Positions 1 to 5,679 of a stretch of DNA of 5,679 nucleotides are shown here, one piece after another. How positions within the stretch are numbered: position 1 is the first letter of the stretch; every line of letters begins with the position of its first letter. Source of the stretch: Acholeplasmatales bacterium (GTDB taxonomy: Bacteria; Bacillota_I; Bacilli_A; Acholeplasmatales; Anaeroplasmataceae); assembly GCA_024696565.1 (NCBI GenBank), contig JAILGR010000099.1:1-5679 (forward strand). The letters are read 5' to 3'. The position numbers and the translations under genes are program-made. The notes under the pieces were generated by a model. It ran no database searches. It saw nothing but the letters and a program-made list of their open reading frames with translations, and was not told the DNA's origin.

Positions 1-1
1 A

Positions 2-328
2 CCTGCAATATCAAAATATACAAATGAATTATCAAAAACTATTTGGAATAAAACAAATCTAAATGTTGATTCTTCATATGAAAGAGCAATTTTAAACCAA
101 ATTAATCATGGTTTAAATGAAGCATATAAAATTAAAGTTAAATTAGATGAAGTATTAAAGTCTGCAAATAATATCGATGATTATGCAAAAAGATCAATGT
201 ATTTAAAAACAGATGCCCTACCTTTAATGGAAAGTGCTCGTCTTATCATTGATGAGATTGAATTAAATGTTGATAAAAATGCATGGCCAGTACCTTCATA
301 TGGTGACATCTTATATAGTGTAAAATAA
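2..328 (+). CDS. glnN: Glutamine synthetase type III (GlnN-like), 3' end only
   Basis: The reading frame is open from the window edge and ends at TAA 326-328, giving 108 C-terminal residues; the start and catalytic domain lie upstream. The tail is mostly helical and charged and ends with WPVPSYGDILYSVK. A closing 'W-P-x-P-x-Y-x-D/E-x-L-F' type sequence is what I know from GSIII (GlnN) enzymes, which make glutamine from glutamate, ammonia and ATP in the cytoplasm as large (about 700-residue) subunits forming dodecamers. GSI (GlnA) ends differently, in an adenylylation or feedback-inhibition region and a short tail. The next gene is an ammonium channel fused to PII, 23 bp downstream on the same strand, which fits glutamine synthetase strongly. 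No catalytic motif is inside the window, so the family call rests on the tail and the context. No terminator is visible between this gene and the next, so co-transcription is likely. Confidence 0.8.
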   Translation, partial: PAISKYTNELSKTIWNKTNLNVDSSYERAILNQINHGLNEAYKIKVKLDEVLKSANNIDDYAKRSMYLKTDALPLMESARLIIDEIELNVDKNAWPVPSYGDILYSVK

Positions 329-337
329 ATATTTATT

Positions 338-345
338 AAGGAGAG
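338..345 (+). promoter_or_regulatory. Ribosome binding site of the amt-PII gene
   Basis: AAGGAGAG lies 6 bp before the ATG at 352, a near-consensus Shine-Dalgarno sequence. It supports the chosen start, whose protein begins MTWDYQIW and runs straight into the first membrane helix. Confidence 0.85.
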
Positions 346-351
346 ATTATT

Positions 352-2130
352 ATGACTTGGGATTATCAAATTTGGAAGTTAATTGCAATTGCCTTAATTT
401 TCTTCATGCAAGCGGGATTTGCAATGTGTGAAGCAGGCTTCACAAGAGCAAAAAACACTGGTAACATCACAATGAAGAACCTAATGGATTTCTGTTTAGG
501 AACTGTTACATTCATTTTGATTGGTGGTCCTATTCTTTGTGCAGAGAATGCAATTGCTGGTGGCCTATTTGGTGAAATGGGCCAGGTATATACTAATATG
601 TTTGGCGTTGGAGCCAACTGGGACGGATGGACTGATTTCATCTTCAACCTAGTATTCTGTGCAACTACTGCAACAATCGTTTCAGGTGCAATGGCTGAAA
701 GAACAAACTTCAAAGCTTATTGTATTTATTCAATGATTATTTCTGCAGTAGTATACCCTGTTGAAGCTTATTGGAACTGGGGTTTAGGCAATAATGGTTG
801 GTTACAACAATTAGCCGCAAACTTCGGCCTTTTAGATGGTGGAACTGCCCAAGGATTCATTGATTTATCAGGTTCTTGTTCAATCCACATGGTTGGTGGT
901 CTTACAGCCTTAATCGGTGCTTGGATGGTAGGACCTCGTATTGGTAAATATGTTAGAGATGAAAATGGCAAAGTAACTAAAATCAATGCCATTCAAGGAC
1001 ATAATGTATTAATTGGTGCATTAGGTGTATTTATCCTATGGTTTGGTTGGTATGGCTTTAACCCTGCAGCTTGTACTATGTGGAATGGCTACGAAGGTAT
1101 GGGTCAAGTATTCATGACTACTACTATTTCTGCCGCCTTAGCTACAGTAACAGTAATGATGATTACTTGGATCAAAAATGGTAAACCAGATCTTTCAATG
1201 ACACTAAATGGTTCTCTAGCTGGTTTAGTAGCTATTACAGCAGGCTGTTCAAGAGTTGATTTAGTTGGTTCAGTATTCATTGGTATTGTATCAGGATTCA
1301 TCCTAACTTATGGTGTTGAATTCTTTGATAAAGTTTGTCATATTGATGATCCAGTAGGTGCTTGTTCTGTTCACTTCTTAAATGGTGTTTGGGGAACAAT
1401 AGCCGCTGGCTTATTCTCAACAACAACTGGCTTATTCTATGGTCATGGATTTGCTCAATTAGGTATTCAATTAATAGGTGTTGTTGCTGTTTGTGCATGG
1501 ACTGCTGCTTGGGCATTCTTAATCTTTGGTGTAATGAAAGTAATTAAGAGAAAAGATGGTGTTACTCCATTCTTAAGAGCTACTCCTGAAGAAGAAATTA
1601 GAGGTCTAGATTTAACAGAACATGGTCTTCAAGCTGCATATGCAGGCTTCCAAATGGCACCTCAATCATTTGATTATGGTGATGCAGTAGCTGCTGTAAA
1701 TGGTGATGTTCCTGTAGCTGAAGCTATTGAAGTTAACACAATGCCAACAGTTGATGAGATCAAACCTGGTGATAAGACAATCACTAAGATTGAAATCATT
1801 TGTAAAGAAAGAATGTTTGAAGCATTAAAAGATGAATTATTAAGAATTGGTATTACTGGTATGACAGTATCTCATGTAATGGGTTGTGGTATCCAAAAGG
1901 GTGCTCCTGAATATTACCGTGGTATCAAGGTTGAACCTACTCTTCTACCTAAAATTCAGGTTGAAGTTGTAGTTGCAAACATTCCTGCTTCAACTGTAAT
2001 CGAGGCAGCAAGAAAAGTATTATATACAGGTCATATCGGTGATGGTAAGATTTTCGTATATAATTGTTTAGATGTAATTAAAGTTAGAACCGGTGAAACT
2101 GGAAAAGCGGCTTTAGTTGATGTTGAATAA
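352..2130 (+). CDS. amt: Ammonium channel fused to a C-terminal PII (GlnK/GlnB) domain
   Basis: This 592-residue protein joins a full Amt channel (about residues 1-430) to a full PII protein (about 477-592). The Amt part lacks a signal peptide, starting directly with a helix containing FMQAGFAMCEAGFTRAKN, and resembles the AMT1-like clade. Visible family features are the pore twin histidines H179 (DLSGSCSIH) and H341 (DDPVGACSVH), D171, candidate gate phenylalanines F98/F102 before GAMAER (112-117), WFGWYGFN (230-237) and the cytosolic tail EEEIRGLDLTEHG (413-425). About 45 acidic linker residues follow. The PII part shows GITGMTV (500-506), the T-loop (about 513-530), GDGKIF (563-568) and IKVRTGE (576-582). 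Effector-site equivalents Q515 (Q39), K534 (K58), K566 (K90) and R579 (R103) are present; K577 replaces R101. R523 matches GlnK Arg47, which plugs the AmtB pore; V527 replaces uridylylated Tyr51. Inference: ammonium uptake gated intramolecularly by 2-oxoglutarate/ATP/ADP sensing. Some PII-like activity towards other targets cannot be excluded. Confidence 0.95.
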   Translation: MTWDYQIWKLIAIALIFFMQAGFAMCEAGFTRAKNTGNITMKNLMDFCLGTVTFILIGGPILCAENAIAGGLFGEMGQVYTNMFGVGANWDGWTDFIFNLVFCATTATIVSGAMAERTNFKAYCIYSMIISAVVYPVEAYWNWGLGNNGWLQQLAANFGLLDGGTAQGFIDLSGSCSIHMVGGLTALIGAWMVGPRIGKYVRDENGKVTKINAIQGHNVLIGALGVFILWFGWYGFNPAACTMWNGYEGMGQVFMTTTISAALATVTVMMITWIKNGKPDLSMTLNGSLAGLVAITAGCSRVDLVGSVFIGIVSGFILTYGVEFFDKVCHIDDPVGACSVHFLNGVWGTIAAGLFSTTTGLFYGHGFAQLGIQLIGVVAVCAWTAAWAFLIFGVMKVIKRKDGVTPFLRATPEEEIRGLDLTEHGLQAAYAGFQMAPQSFDYGDAVAAVNGDVPVAEAIEVNTMPTVDEIKPGDKTITKIEIICKERMFEALKDELLRIGITGMTVSHVMGCGIQKGAPEYYRGIKVEPTLLPKIQVEVVVANIPASTVIEAARKVLYTGHIGDGKIFVYNCLDVIKVRTGETGKAALVDVE

Positions 2131-2138
2131 ATAAAATT

Positions 2139-2165
2139 TAAGTGTGCCCTTAATGGACACACTTA
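2139..2165 (+). other. Hairpin between amt-PII and asnB (weak terminator or processing site)
   Basis: TAAGTGTG pairs with CACACTTA (8 bp). Inside there is a C/A mismatch, then CC/GG around a 5-base loop (TTAAT). It starts 9 bases after the amt stop. Only mixed sequence follows (TACACTTTATAAAAGG), with no run of U, so a strong intrinsic terminator is unlikely. Partial termination, or protection of the upstream mRNA end so that amt is expressed above asnB and purF, is more plausible. I see no convincing promoter in the gap. Confidence 0.5.
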
Positions 2166-2175
2166 TACACTTTAT

Positions 2176-2183
2176 AAAAGGAG
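2176..2183 (+). promoter_or_regulatory. Ribosome binding site of asnB
   Basis: AAAAGGAG lies 8 bp before the ATG at 2192. It fixes the start so that Cys2 follows the initiator Met, as a class II glutamine amidotransferase needs. Confidence 0.85.
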
Positions 2184-2191
2184 ATTAAAAT

Positions 2192-3772
2192 ATGTGTTCA
2201 ATAATGGGATATATTGGTGATTTAGACGAAGATTCATTCCAGCAAGGCTTCAAAGAAACAATTTCTAGAGGCCCTGATATGTCTAAAATCATAAAACTTA
2301 AAAATGGTTATTTAGGATTTCATAGATTAGCTATTATGGAACTATCTAATAAGGGTATGCAACCATTTATGCTAAATGAGGATTATCTTGTTTGTAATGG
2401 AGAAATATACGGATTTAGAAAGCTTAAAAAAAGCCTTATTGAAAAGGGCTATAATTTTAAATCTGATTCAGATTGTGAAATACTTCTTCCCCTTTATAAT
2501 GAATATAATGTTAATATGTTTAAAATGCTTGATGCTGAATATGCATTAATCATATATGATCATAAATCTAATTCATTAATAGCGGCAAGAGATCCTTTAG
2601 GTATTAGACCCCTATATTATGGATATGATAAAAATAATAATATAATATTTGCCTCAGAGCCAAAGAATTTAGTAAAAATCGCTAATAAAATATTGCCATT
2701 TCCTCCTGGACATTATTATAAAGATGGCAAATTCATTTGCTATAACGATATAACTAAAGTTGATAAAGTAATTAATGATGATATAGAAACAGTATGCAAT
2801 AATATTCATGATAAATTAATTAAAGGTGTAGAAAAAAGATTAGATGCTGATGCTAAAATAGGCTTTTTATTATCAGGCGGTCTAGATTCTTCTTTAGTAT
2901 GTGCTATATCATCTAAAATATTAAATAAGAAAATAGAAACATTTGCTATTGGTATGAATACTGATGCAATAGATTTAAAATATGCCAAAATGGTTGCAGA
3001 TTATATAGGTTCTAACCATCATGAAATAATCATGACTAAAGATGATGTATTAGAAGCTTTAGAATATGTAATTAAAAGCTTAGCTACATATGATATAACA
3101 ACTATTCGTGCTTCTATGGGTATGTATTTAATATGTAAAGCTATTCATGAAACAACAGATATTAGAGTATTATTAACAGGTGAAATATCAGATGAATTAT
3201 TTGGTTATAAATATACTGATTTTGCCCCAAATGCTAAAGAATTCCAAGATGAAGCAGTAAAAAGAATTCATGAAATTCATATGTATGATGTATTACGTGC
3301 TGATAGATGTATATCTGTAAACTCTTTGGAGGCAAGAGTTCCTTTTGGTGATCTTGATTTTGTAAATTATGTAATGAGTATTGCACCAGAAATGAAAATG
3401 AATAAATATAATATGGGTAAATATTTATTAAGACATGCATTTGAAAAAGATAACTGCTTACCAAAAGAAATCTTATTTAGAGATAAAGCTGCATTTTCTG
3501 ATGCTGTAGGTCATTCTATGGTAGATGACTTAAAAGAATTTGCAAATAATTATTATACAGATGATGAATATAACAAATTAATAAAGAAATATAGTCATGC
3601 TACTCCTTTCACTAAGGAATCATTATTATATAGAGAAATATTTGAAAAATATTATCCTGGTAATTCAGAAATGGTAAAAGACTTTTGGATGCCAAACAAA
3701 TCTTGGGAGGGTTGCAATGTTAATGACCCTTCTGCTAGAGTATTATCAAACTATGGTAATAGTGGAAAATAA
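2192..3772 (+). CDS. asnB: Asparagine synthetase, glutamine-hydrolysing (AsnB)
   Basis: This cytoplasmic enzyme of 526 residues (E. coli AsnB has 554) makes asparagine from aspartate, ATP and glutamine. The N-terminal class II glutaminase domain (about 1-190) begins MCSIMGY, with Cys2 as the nucleophile once Met is removed. It has SRGPD (25-29), R45 in FHRLAI, NGE (69-71) and SDCE with D94. The synthetase domain (about 200-500) has the pyrophosphate loop SGGLDSS (228-234), TYDITTIRAS matching E. coli TYDVTTIRAS, and K432 in RDKAAFSDAVG, equivalent to the catalytic Lys449. The signature usually GEGSDE reads GEISDE (330-335), keeping the essential Glu and Asp, and is followed by FGYKY instead of FGGYLY. 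The match to E. coli AsnB runs nearly end to end, so a beta-lactam or lasso-peptide type AsnB homologue is unlikely. It sits between the ammonium channel and purF, with purF 11 bp downstream, as a consumer of glutamine amide nitrogen. Its codons are more AT-rich than those of amt. Confidence 0.95.
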   Translation: MCSIMGYIGDLDEDSFQQGFKETISRGPDMSKIIKLKNGYLGFHRLAIMELSNKGMQPFMLNEDYLVCNGEIYGFRKLKKSLIEKGYNFKSDSDCEILLPLYNEYNVNMFKMLDAEYALIIYDHKSNSLIAARDPLGIRPLYYGYDKNNNIIFASEPKNLVKIANKILPFPPGHYYKDGKFICYNDITKVDKVINDDIETVCNNIHDKLIKGVEKRLDADAKIGFLLSGGLDSSLVCAISSKILNKKIETFAIGMNTDAIDLKYAKMVADYIGSNHHEIIMTKDDVLEALEYVIKSLATYDITTIRASMGMYLICKAIHETTDIRVLLTGEISDELFGYKYTDFAPNAKEFQDEAVKRIHEIHMYDVLRADRCISVNSLEARVPFGDLDFVNYVMSIAPEMKMNKYNMGKYLLRHAFEKDNCLPKEILFRDKAAFSDAVGHSMVDDLKEFANNYYTDDEYNKLIKKYSHATPFTKESLLYREIFEKYYPGNSEMVKDFWMPNKSWEGCNVNDPSARVLSNYGNSGK

Positions 3773-3777
3773 AGGAG
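3771..3777 (+). promoter_or_regulatory. Ribosome binding site of purF, overlapping the asnB stop
   Basis: AAAGGAG begins within the TAA stop of asnB and lies 6 bp before the purF ATG. The arrangement suggests translational coupling of asnB and purF on one mRNA. Confidence 0.85.
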
Positions 3778-3783
3778 TAAATT

Positions 3784-5223
3784 ATGTTTAATTCAATTCA
3801 TGAAGAATGCGGAGTATTTGGAATCTACGAAAAAGAAAAAACTAAAGTAGCATCTACAACCTACTATGGACTTTATGCCTTACAACATAGAGGACAGGAA
3901 GCTTGTGGTATTGCCGTATGTAATGATGGTTTAATAACTCAATATAGAGGATTAGGTCTTGTTAATGAGGTTTTCAATAAAGAAAACATTAAAAAGATTA
4001 ATGATGGTAATATGGCCATAGGTCATGTTAGATATTCTACTACTGGTGGTAACAATATAAATAATGTTCAACCAATAGTAATCCAGCATAATAAAGGAAA
4101 TTTAGCATTAGCTCATAATGGTAACTTAGTTAATGCCACAAGCCTAAGAAAAGAATTTGAATCTATTGGAGCTATATTTCATGGAACATCAGATACAGAA
4201 TCTATTTGTTATACAATAGTTAGAGAAAGAATTAAGTGTGGTTCAATTGAAGAAGCTATAGAAAAAACTATGGATGTAATTAAAGGAGCATATTCTTGTG
4301 TCTTAATGTCTGCAACAAAACTAATAGCCTTTAGAGACCCTAATGGATTTAGACCCTTATGCTTAGGAATCACTAGAACTAATGGCTATGTAATAGCTTC
4401 AGAATCTTGTGCTATTGATGCAATTGGTGCCACTTTCATTAGAGATATATTACCTGGTGAAATAATTGTTATTTCTAAAGATGGCTTAAGAAGTATTACT
4501 ACCCATATAAGAAAAAAGAAATCATTATGTGTTTTTGAATATATTTATTTTGCTAGACCAGACTCTATTATTGAAGGATTATCAGTTCACTCTGCAAGAC
4601 AAATGGCTGGTAAAATCTTGGCTAAAGAAGCTAAAGTTGATGCCGATGTTGTAATAGGAGTCCCAGACTCAGGTTTAGATGCGGCCCTAGGCTATAGCCA
4701 AGAATCAGGAATTCCTTATGGAATTGGTTTTATTAAAAATAAATATATAGGTAGATCATTTATTGCCCCAACTCAAGAAGAAAGAGAAAATGCAGTAAGA
4801 ATTAAACTAAATGTAATTAAAGAAACTATAAAAGATAAAAGAGTTGTATTAATCGATGATTCAATTGTAAGAGGTACAACCTCTAGAAGAATTATAAAAT
4901 TATTAAGAGATACTGGTGCTAAAGAAGTTCATTTAAGAATAACTGCCCCAGCCTTTAAATTCCCATGTCATTTTGGAACTGATATTGATTCAAAAGATAA
5001 TCTAATAGCTTGTAAATATGAAACAACAAAAGAAATCTGTGATTTTATTGGAGCTGATTCATTAGCATATATATCTATAGATGGCTTACATAAGCTTGCT
5101 AATGACTTAGATTTAACATATTGTGATGGTTGCTTCACTGGTAATTATCCAATCGATATTCCAGATGACATTAATGATGTATCAAAATTTTCAATGACAT
5201 TAACAAAAGATAAAAGAGCCTAG
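3784..5223 (+). CDS. purF: Amidophosphoribosyltransferase (glutamine PRPP amidotransferase)
   Basis: PurF catalyses the first committed step of purine synthesis: PRPP plus glutamine gives phosphoribosylamine, glutamate and pyrophosphate. The 479-residue length is close to the B. subtilis enzyme (476). The first 8 residues (MFNSIHEE) look like a propeptide cleaved to expose catalytic Cys9 in ECGVFGIY. The glutaminase domain continues with LQHRGQEACG, GHVRYST (R83), HNGNL (111-115) and SDTE (136-139). The phosphoribosyltransferase domain has GVPDSG and the PRPP loop VVLIDDSIVRGTTSR (354-368). Four cysteines, C249, C395, C447 and C450 (YCDGC), match the [4Fe-4S] ligands of the Bacillus-type enzyme, so an oxygen-sensitive iron-sulfur PurF is expected. 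No other pur gene is visible: it follows asnB by 11 bp and is the last gene before a terminator. The stop codon TAG is inside that terminator stem. Whether the genome has another purF cannot be judged here. Confidence 0.96.
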   Translation: MFNSIHEECGVFGIYEKEKTKVASTTYYGLYALQHRGQEACGIAVCNDGLITQYRGLGLVNEVFNKENIKKINDGNMAIGHVRYSTTGGNNINNVQPIVIQHNKGNLALAHNGNLVNATSLRKEFESIGAIFHGTSDTESICYTIVRERIKCGSIEEAIEKTMDVIKGAYSCVLMSATKLIAFRDPNGFRPLCLGITRTNGYVIASESCAIDAIGATFIRDILPGEIIVISKDGLRSITTHIRKKKSLCVFEYIYFARPDSIIEGLSVHSARQMAGKILAKEAKVDADVVIGVPDSGLDAALGYSQESGIPYGIGFIKNKYIGRSFIAPTQEERENAVRIKLNVIKETIKDKRVVLIDDSIVRGTTSRRIIKLLRDTGAKEVHLRITAPAFKFPCHFGTDIDSKDNLIACKYETTKEICDFIGADSLAYISIDGLHKLANDLDLTYCDGCFTGNYPIDIPDDINDVSKFSMTLTKDKRA

Positions 5224-5239
5224 AATCTAGGCTCTTTTA
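5211..5239 (+). terminator. Intrinsic terminator of the operon, including the purF stop codon
   Basis: TAAAAGAGCCTAG pairs perfectly with CTAGGCTCTTTTA (13 bp) around a 3-base loop AAT. The descending arm ends in UUUU. The ascending arm encodes the last purF codons, and TAG 5221-5223 is in the stem. The minus strand reads CTCTTTTATCTTTTG after the same stem, so it could also stop transcripts of the converging gene, making it bidirectional. The U-run is short, so efficiency is uncertain. Confidence 0.8.
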
Positions 5240-5276
5240 CCTTTGTATGACCGATTGTCACACTCATTCCCCAATA

Positions 5277-5314
5277 TAATATTAACTATAAGACTAATCT
5301 TTATAGTTATATTA
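5277..5314. repeat. AT-rich imperfect hairpin in the convergent gap
   Basis: Two 16-base arms, AATATTAACTATAAGA and TCTTTATAGTTATATT, flank the loop CTAA. They pair with one bulged base on each side, and one further T-A pair closes the outside. It lies 5 bp beyond the stop of the minus-strand frame, so it may be that gene's 3' structure. Neither strand has a clear U-run after it, and the arms are nearly all A/T, so a strong terminator is doubtful. Confidence 0.4.
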
Positions 5315-5318
5315 AGCT

Positions 5319-5679
5319 TTAATAATTTTTAGCTTCTTCTTTAAAATAATCTAAGTAAAATCCTTTTAAAGGTTTTTCTTTTTTCTCAGAAAAATCAAAC
5401 TCATTTGGATTTAACTGACGTGCCTTAATACTCATTACAAATACTATAACATGCACTGATAAAGCAAGGAAAGTAATTACTTCCATTTGTATTAAACGTC
5501 TAGAATCTTCACCTTTTCTAATACCAAAAGCTACTCCAAAAATTAATATGAAATAATAACATACAAATTAGATAATACCATCAATTAAAACTAAATTACC
5601 TCCTGCAGTAAATAATTTATATGATTTTTTATTATATTCTTCTATTTCATCCATTTTATTTTCTTGGTTATTTTTAACT
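5319..5679 (-). pseudogene. Small membrane protein frame broken by one in-frame stop; 5' end outside window
   Basis: Read on the minus strand, the frame is open from the window edge for 36 residues (through MDEIEEYNKKSYKLF and LVLIDGII), meets TAA at 5570-5568, then continues in the same frame for 82 residues to TAA at 5321-5319. The second part starts FVCYYFILIFGVAFGIRKGE, has a hydrophobic stretch VITFLALSVHVIVFVMSI and a charged cytosolic-looking tail ending FKEEAKNY. Joined, the stop falls inside one continuous hydrophobic segment of about 25 residues, so the two halves look like one two-helix protein disrupted by a point mutation (for example TTA to TAA). The only upstream Met in view, at 5654, has no good ribosome binding site and may not be the start. 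I do not recognise the family. A sequencing error, or a real short peptide ending at the first stop, is also possible. Confidence 0.5.

Noticed and set aside
366..1516. Several antisense open frames of 60-115 codons across amt-PII
   Set aside because: They are shadows of the real coding frame, have no ribosome binding sites and give low-complexity translations without recognisable motifs.
2143..2159. Possible GlnR/TnrA operator (TGT-N11-ACA spacing matches TGTNAN7TNACA)
   Set aside because: The inner A and T of the consensus are C and G here, and the match follows automatically from the hairpin symmetry. No promoter is recognisable next to it.
2192..3772. AsnB homologue of a specialised-metabolite or cell-wall amidation pathway
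   Set aside because: Similarity to E. coli AsnB is nearly full length, including the TYD-TTIRAS and APNAKE segments, and the neighbours are central nitrogen metabolism genes.
5255..5280. Plus-strand promoter-like pair TTGTCA and TATAAT
   Set aside because: The spacing is only 14 bp, and no plus-strand gene follows before the window ends; TATAAT is easily found by chance in AT-rich DNA.
5319..5567. Second half of the broken minus-strand frame as an independent gene
   Set aside because: Its first Met (codon 5486-5484) would remove the first helix and has no Shine-Dalgarno sequence before it, so it is better read as the 3' part of one interrupted gene.
5568..5570. Stop-codon reassignment as the explanation of the in-frame TAA
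   Set aside because: TAA also ends the synthetase, amt-PII and asnB frames at sensible positions, so a standard code applies.

Overview
The window is AT-rich (A/T-ending codons, AGA arginines, TTA leucines) with strong AAGGAG-type ribosome binding sites. Together with a type III glutamine synthetase tail and a [4Fe-4S]-type PurF with a short propeptide, this points to a low-GC Bacillota, probably a gut or other anaerobic Clostridia- or Erysipelotrichia-like lineage. That placement is inferred from composition and protein style, not from a marker gene. TGG encodes Trp, no in-frame TGA was seen in the large genes, and the stops used are TAA and TAG.

Layout: positions 2-328 (+) hold the last 108 residues of a glutamine synthetase that resembles GlnN (GSIII). 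After 23 bp comes a 592-residue ammonium channel (Amt) whose C-terminus is fused to a complete PII (GlnK/GlnB) signalling domain (352-2130). A 61-bp gap containing a hairpin precedes an E. coli AsnB-like asparagine synthetase (2192-3772). Eleven bp later is PurF, glutamine PRPP amidotransferase (3784-5223). A near-perfect 13-bp hairpin that includes the purF stop codon probably ends the operon (5211-5239). On the minus strand, converging on it, is the 3' part of a small membrane-protein reading frame (5319-5679, open at the window edge), broken by one in-frame TAA.

The four plus-strand genes form a coherent nitrogen-flow cassette. Ammonium enters through Amt under control of a covalently tethered PII, glutamine synthetase fixes it into glutamine, and two glutamine amidotransferases spend the amide nitrogen on asparagine (AsnB) and on the first step of purine synthesis (PurF).

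The most interesting element is the Amt-PII fusion. The PII part keeps the pore-plugging Arg (R523, PII position 47) and the main effector-binding residues, but has Val where the uridylylated Tyr51 of the E. coli proteins sits. This suggests a self-gating channel controlled by metabolites only. I see no CRISPR array, tRNA, rRNA, insertion sequence or phage gene.
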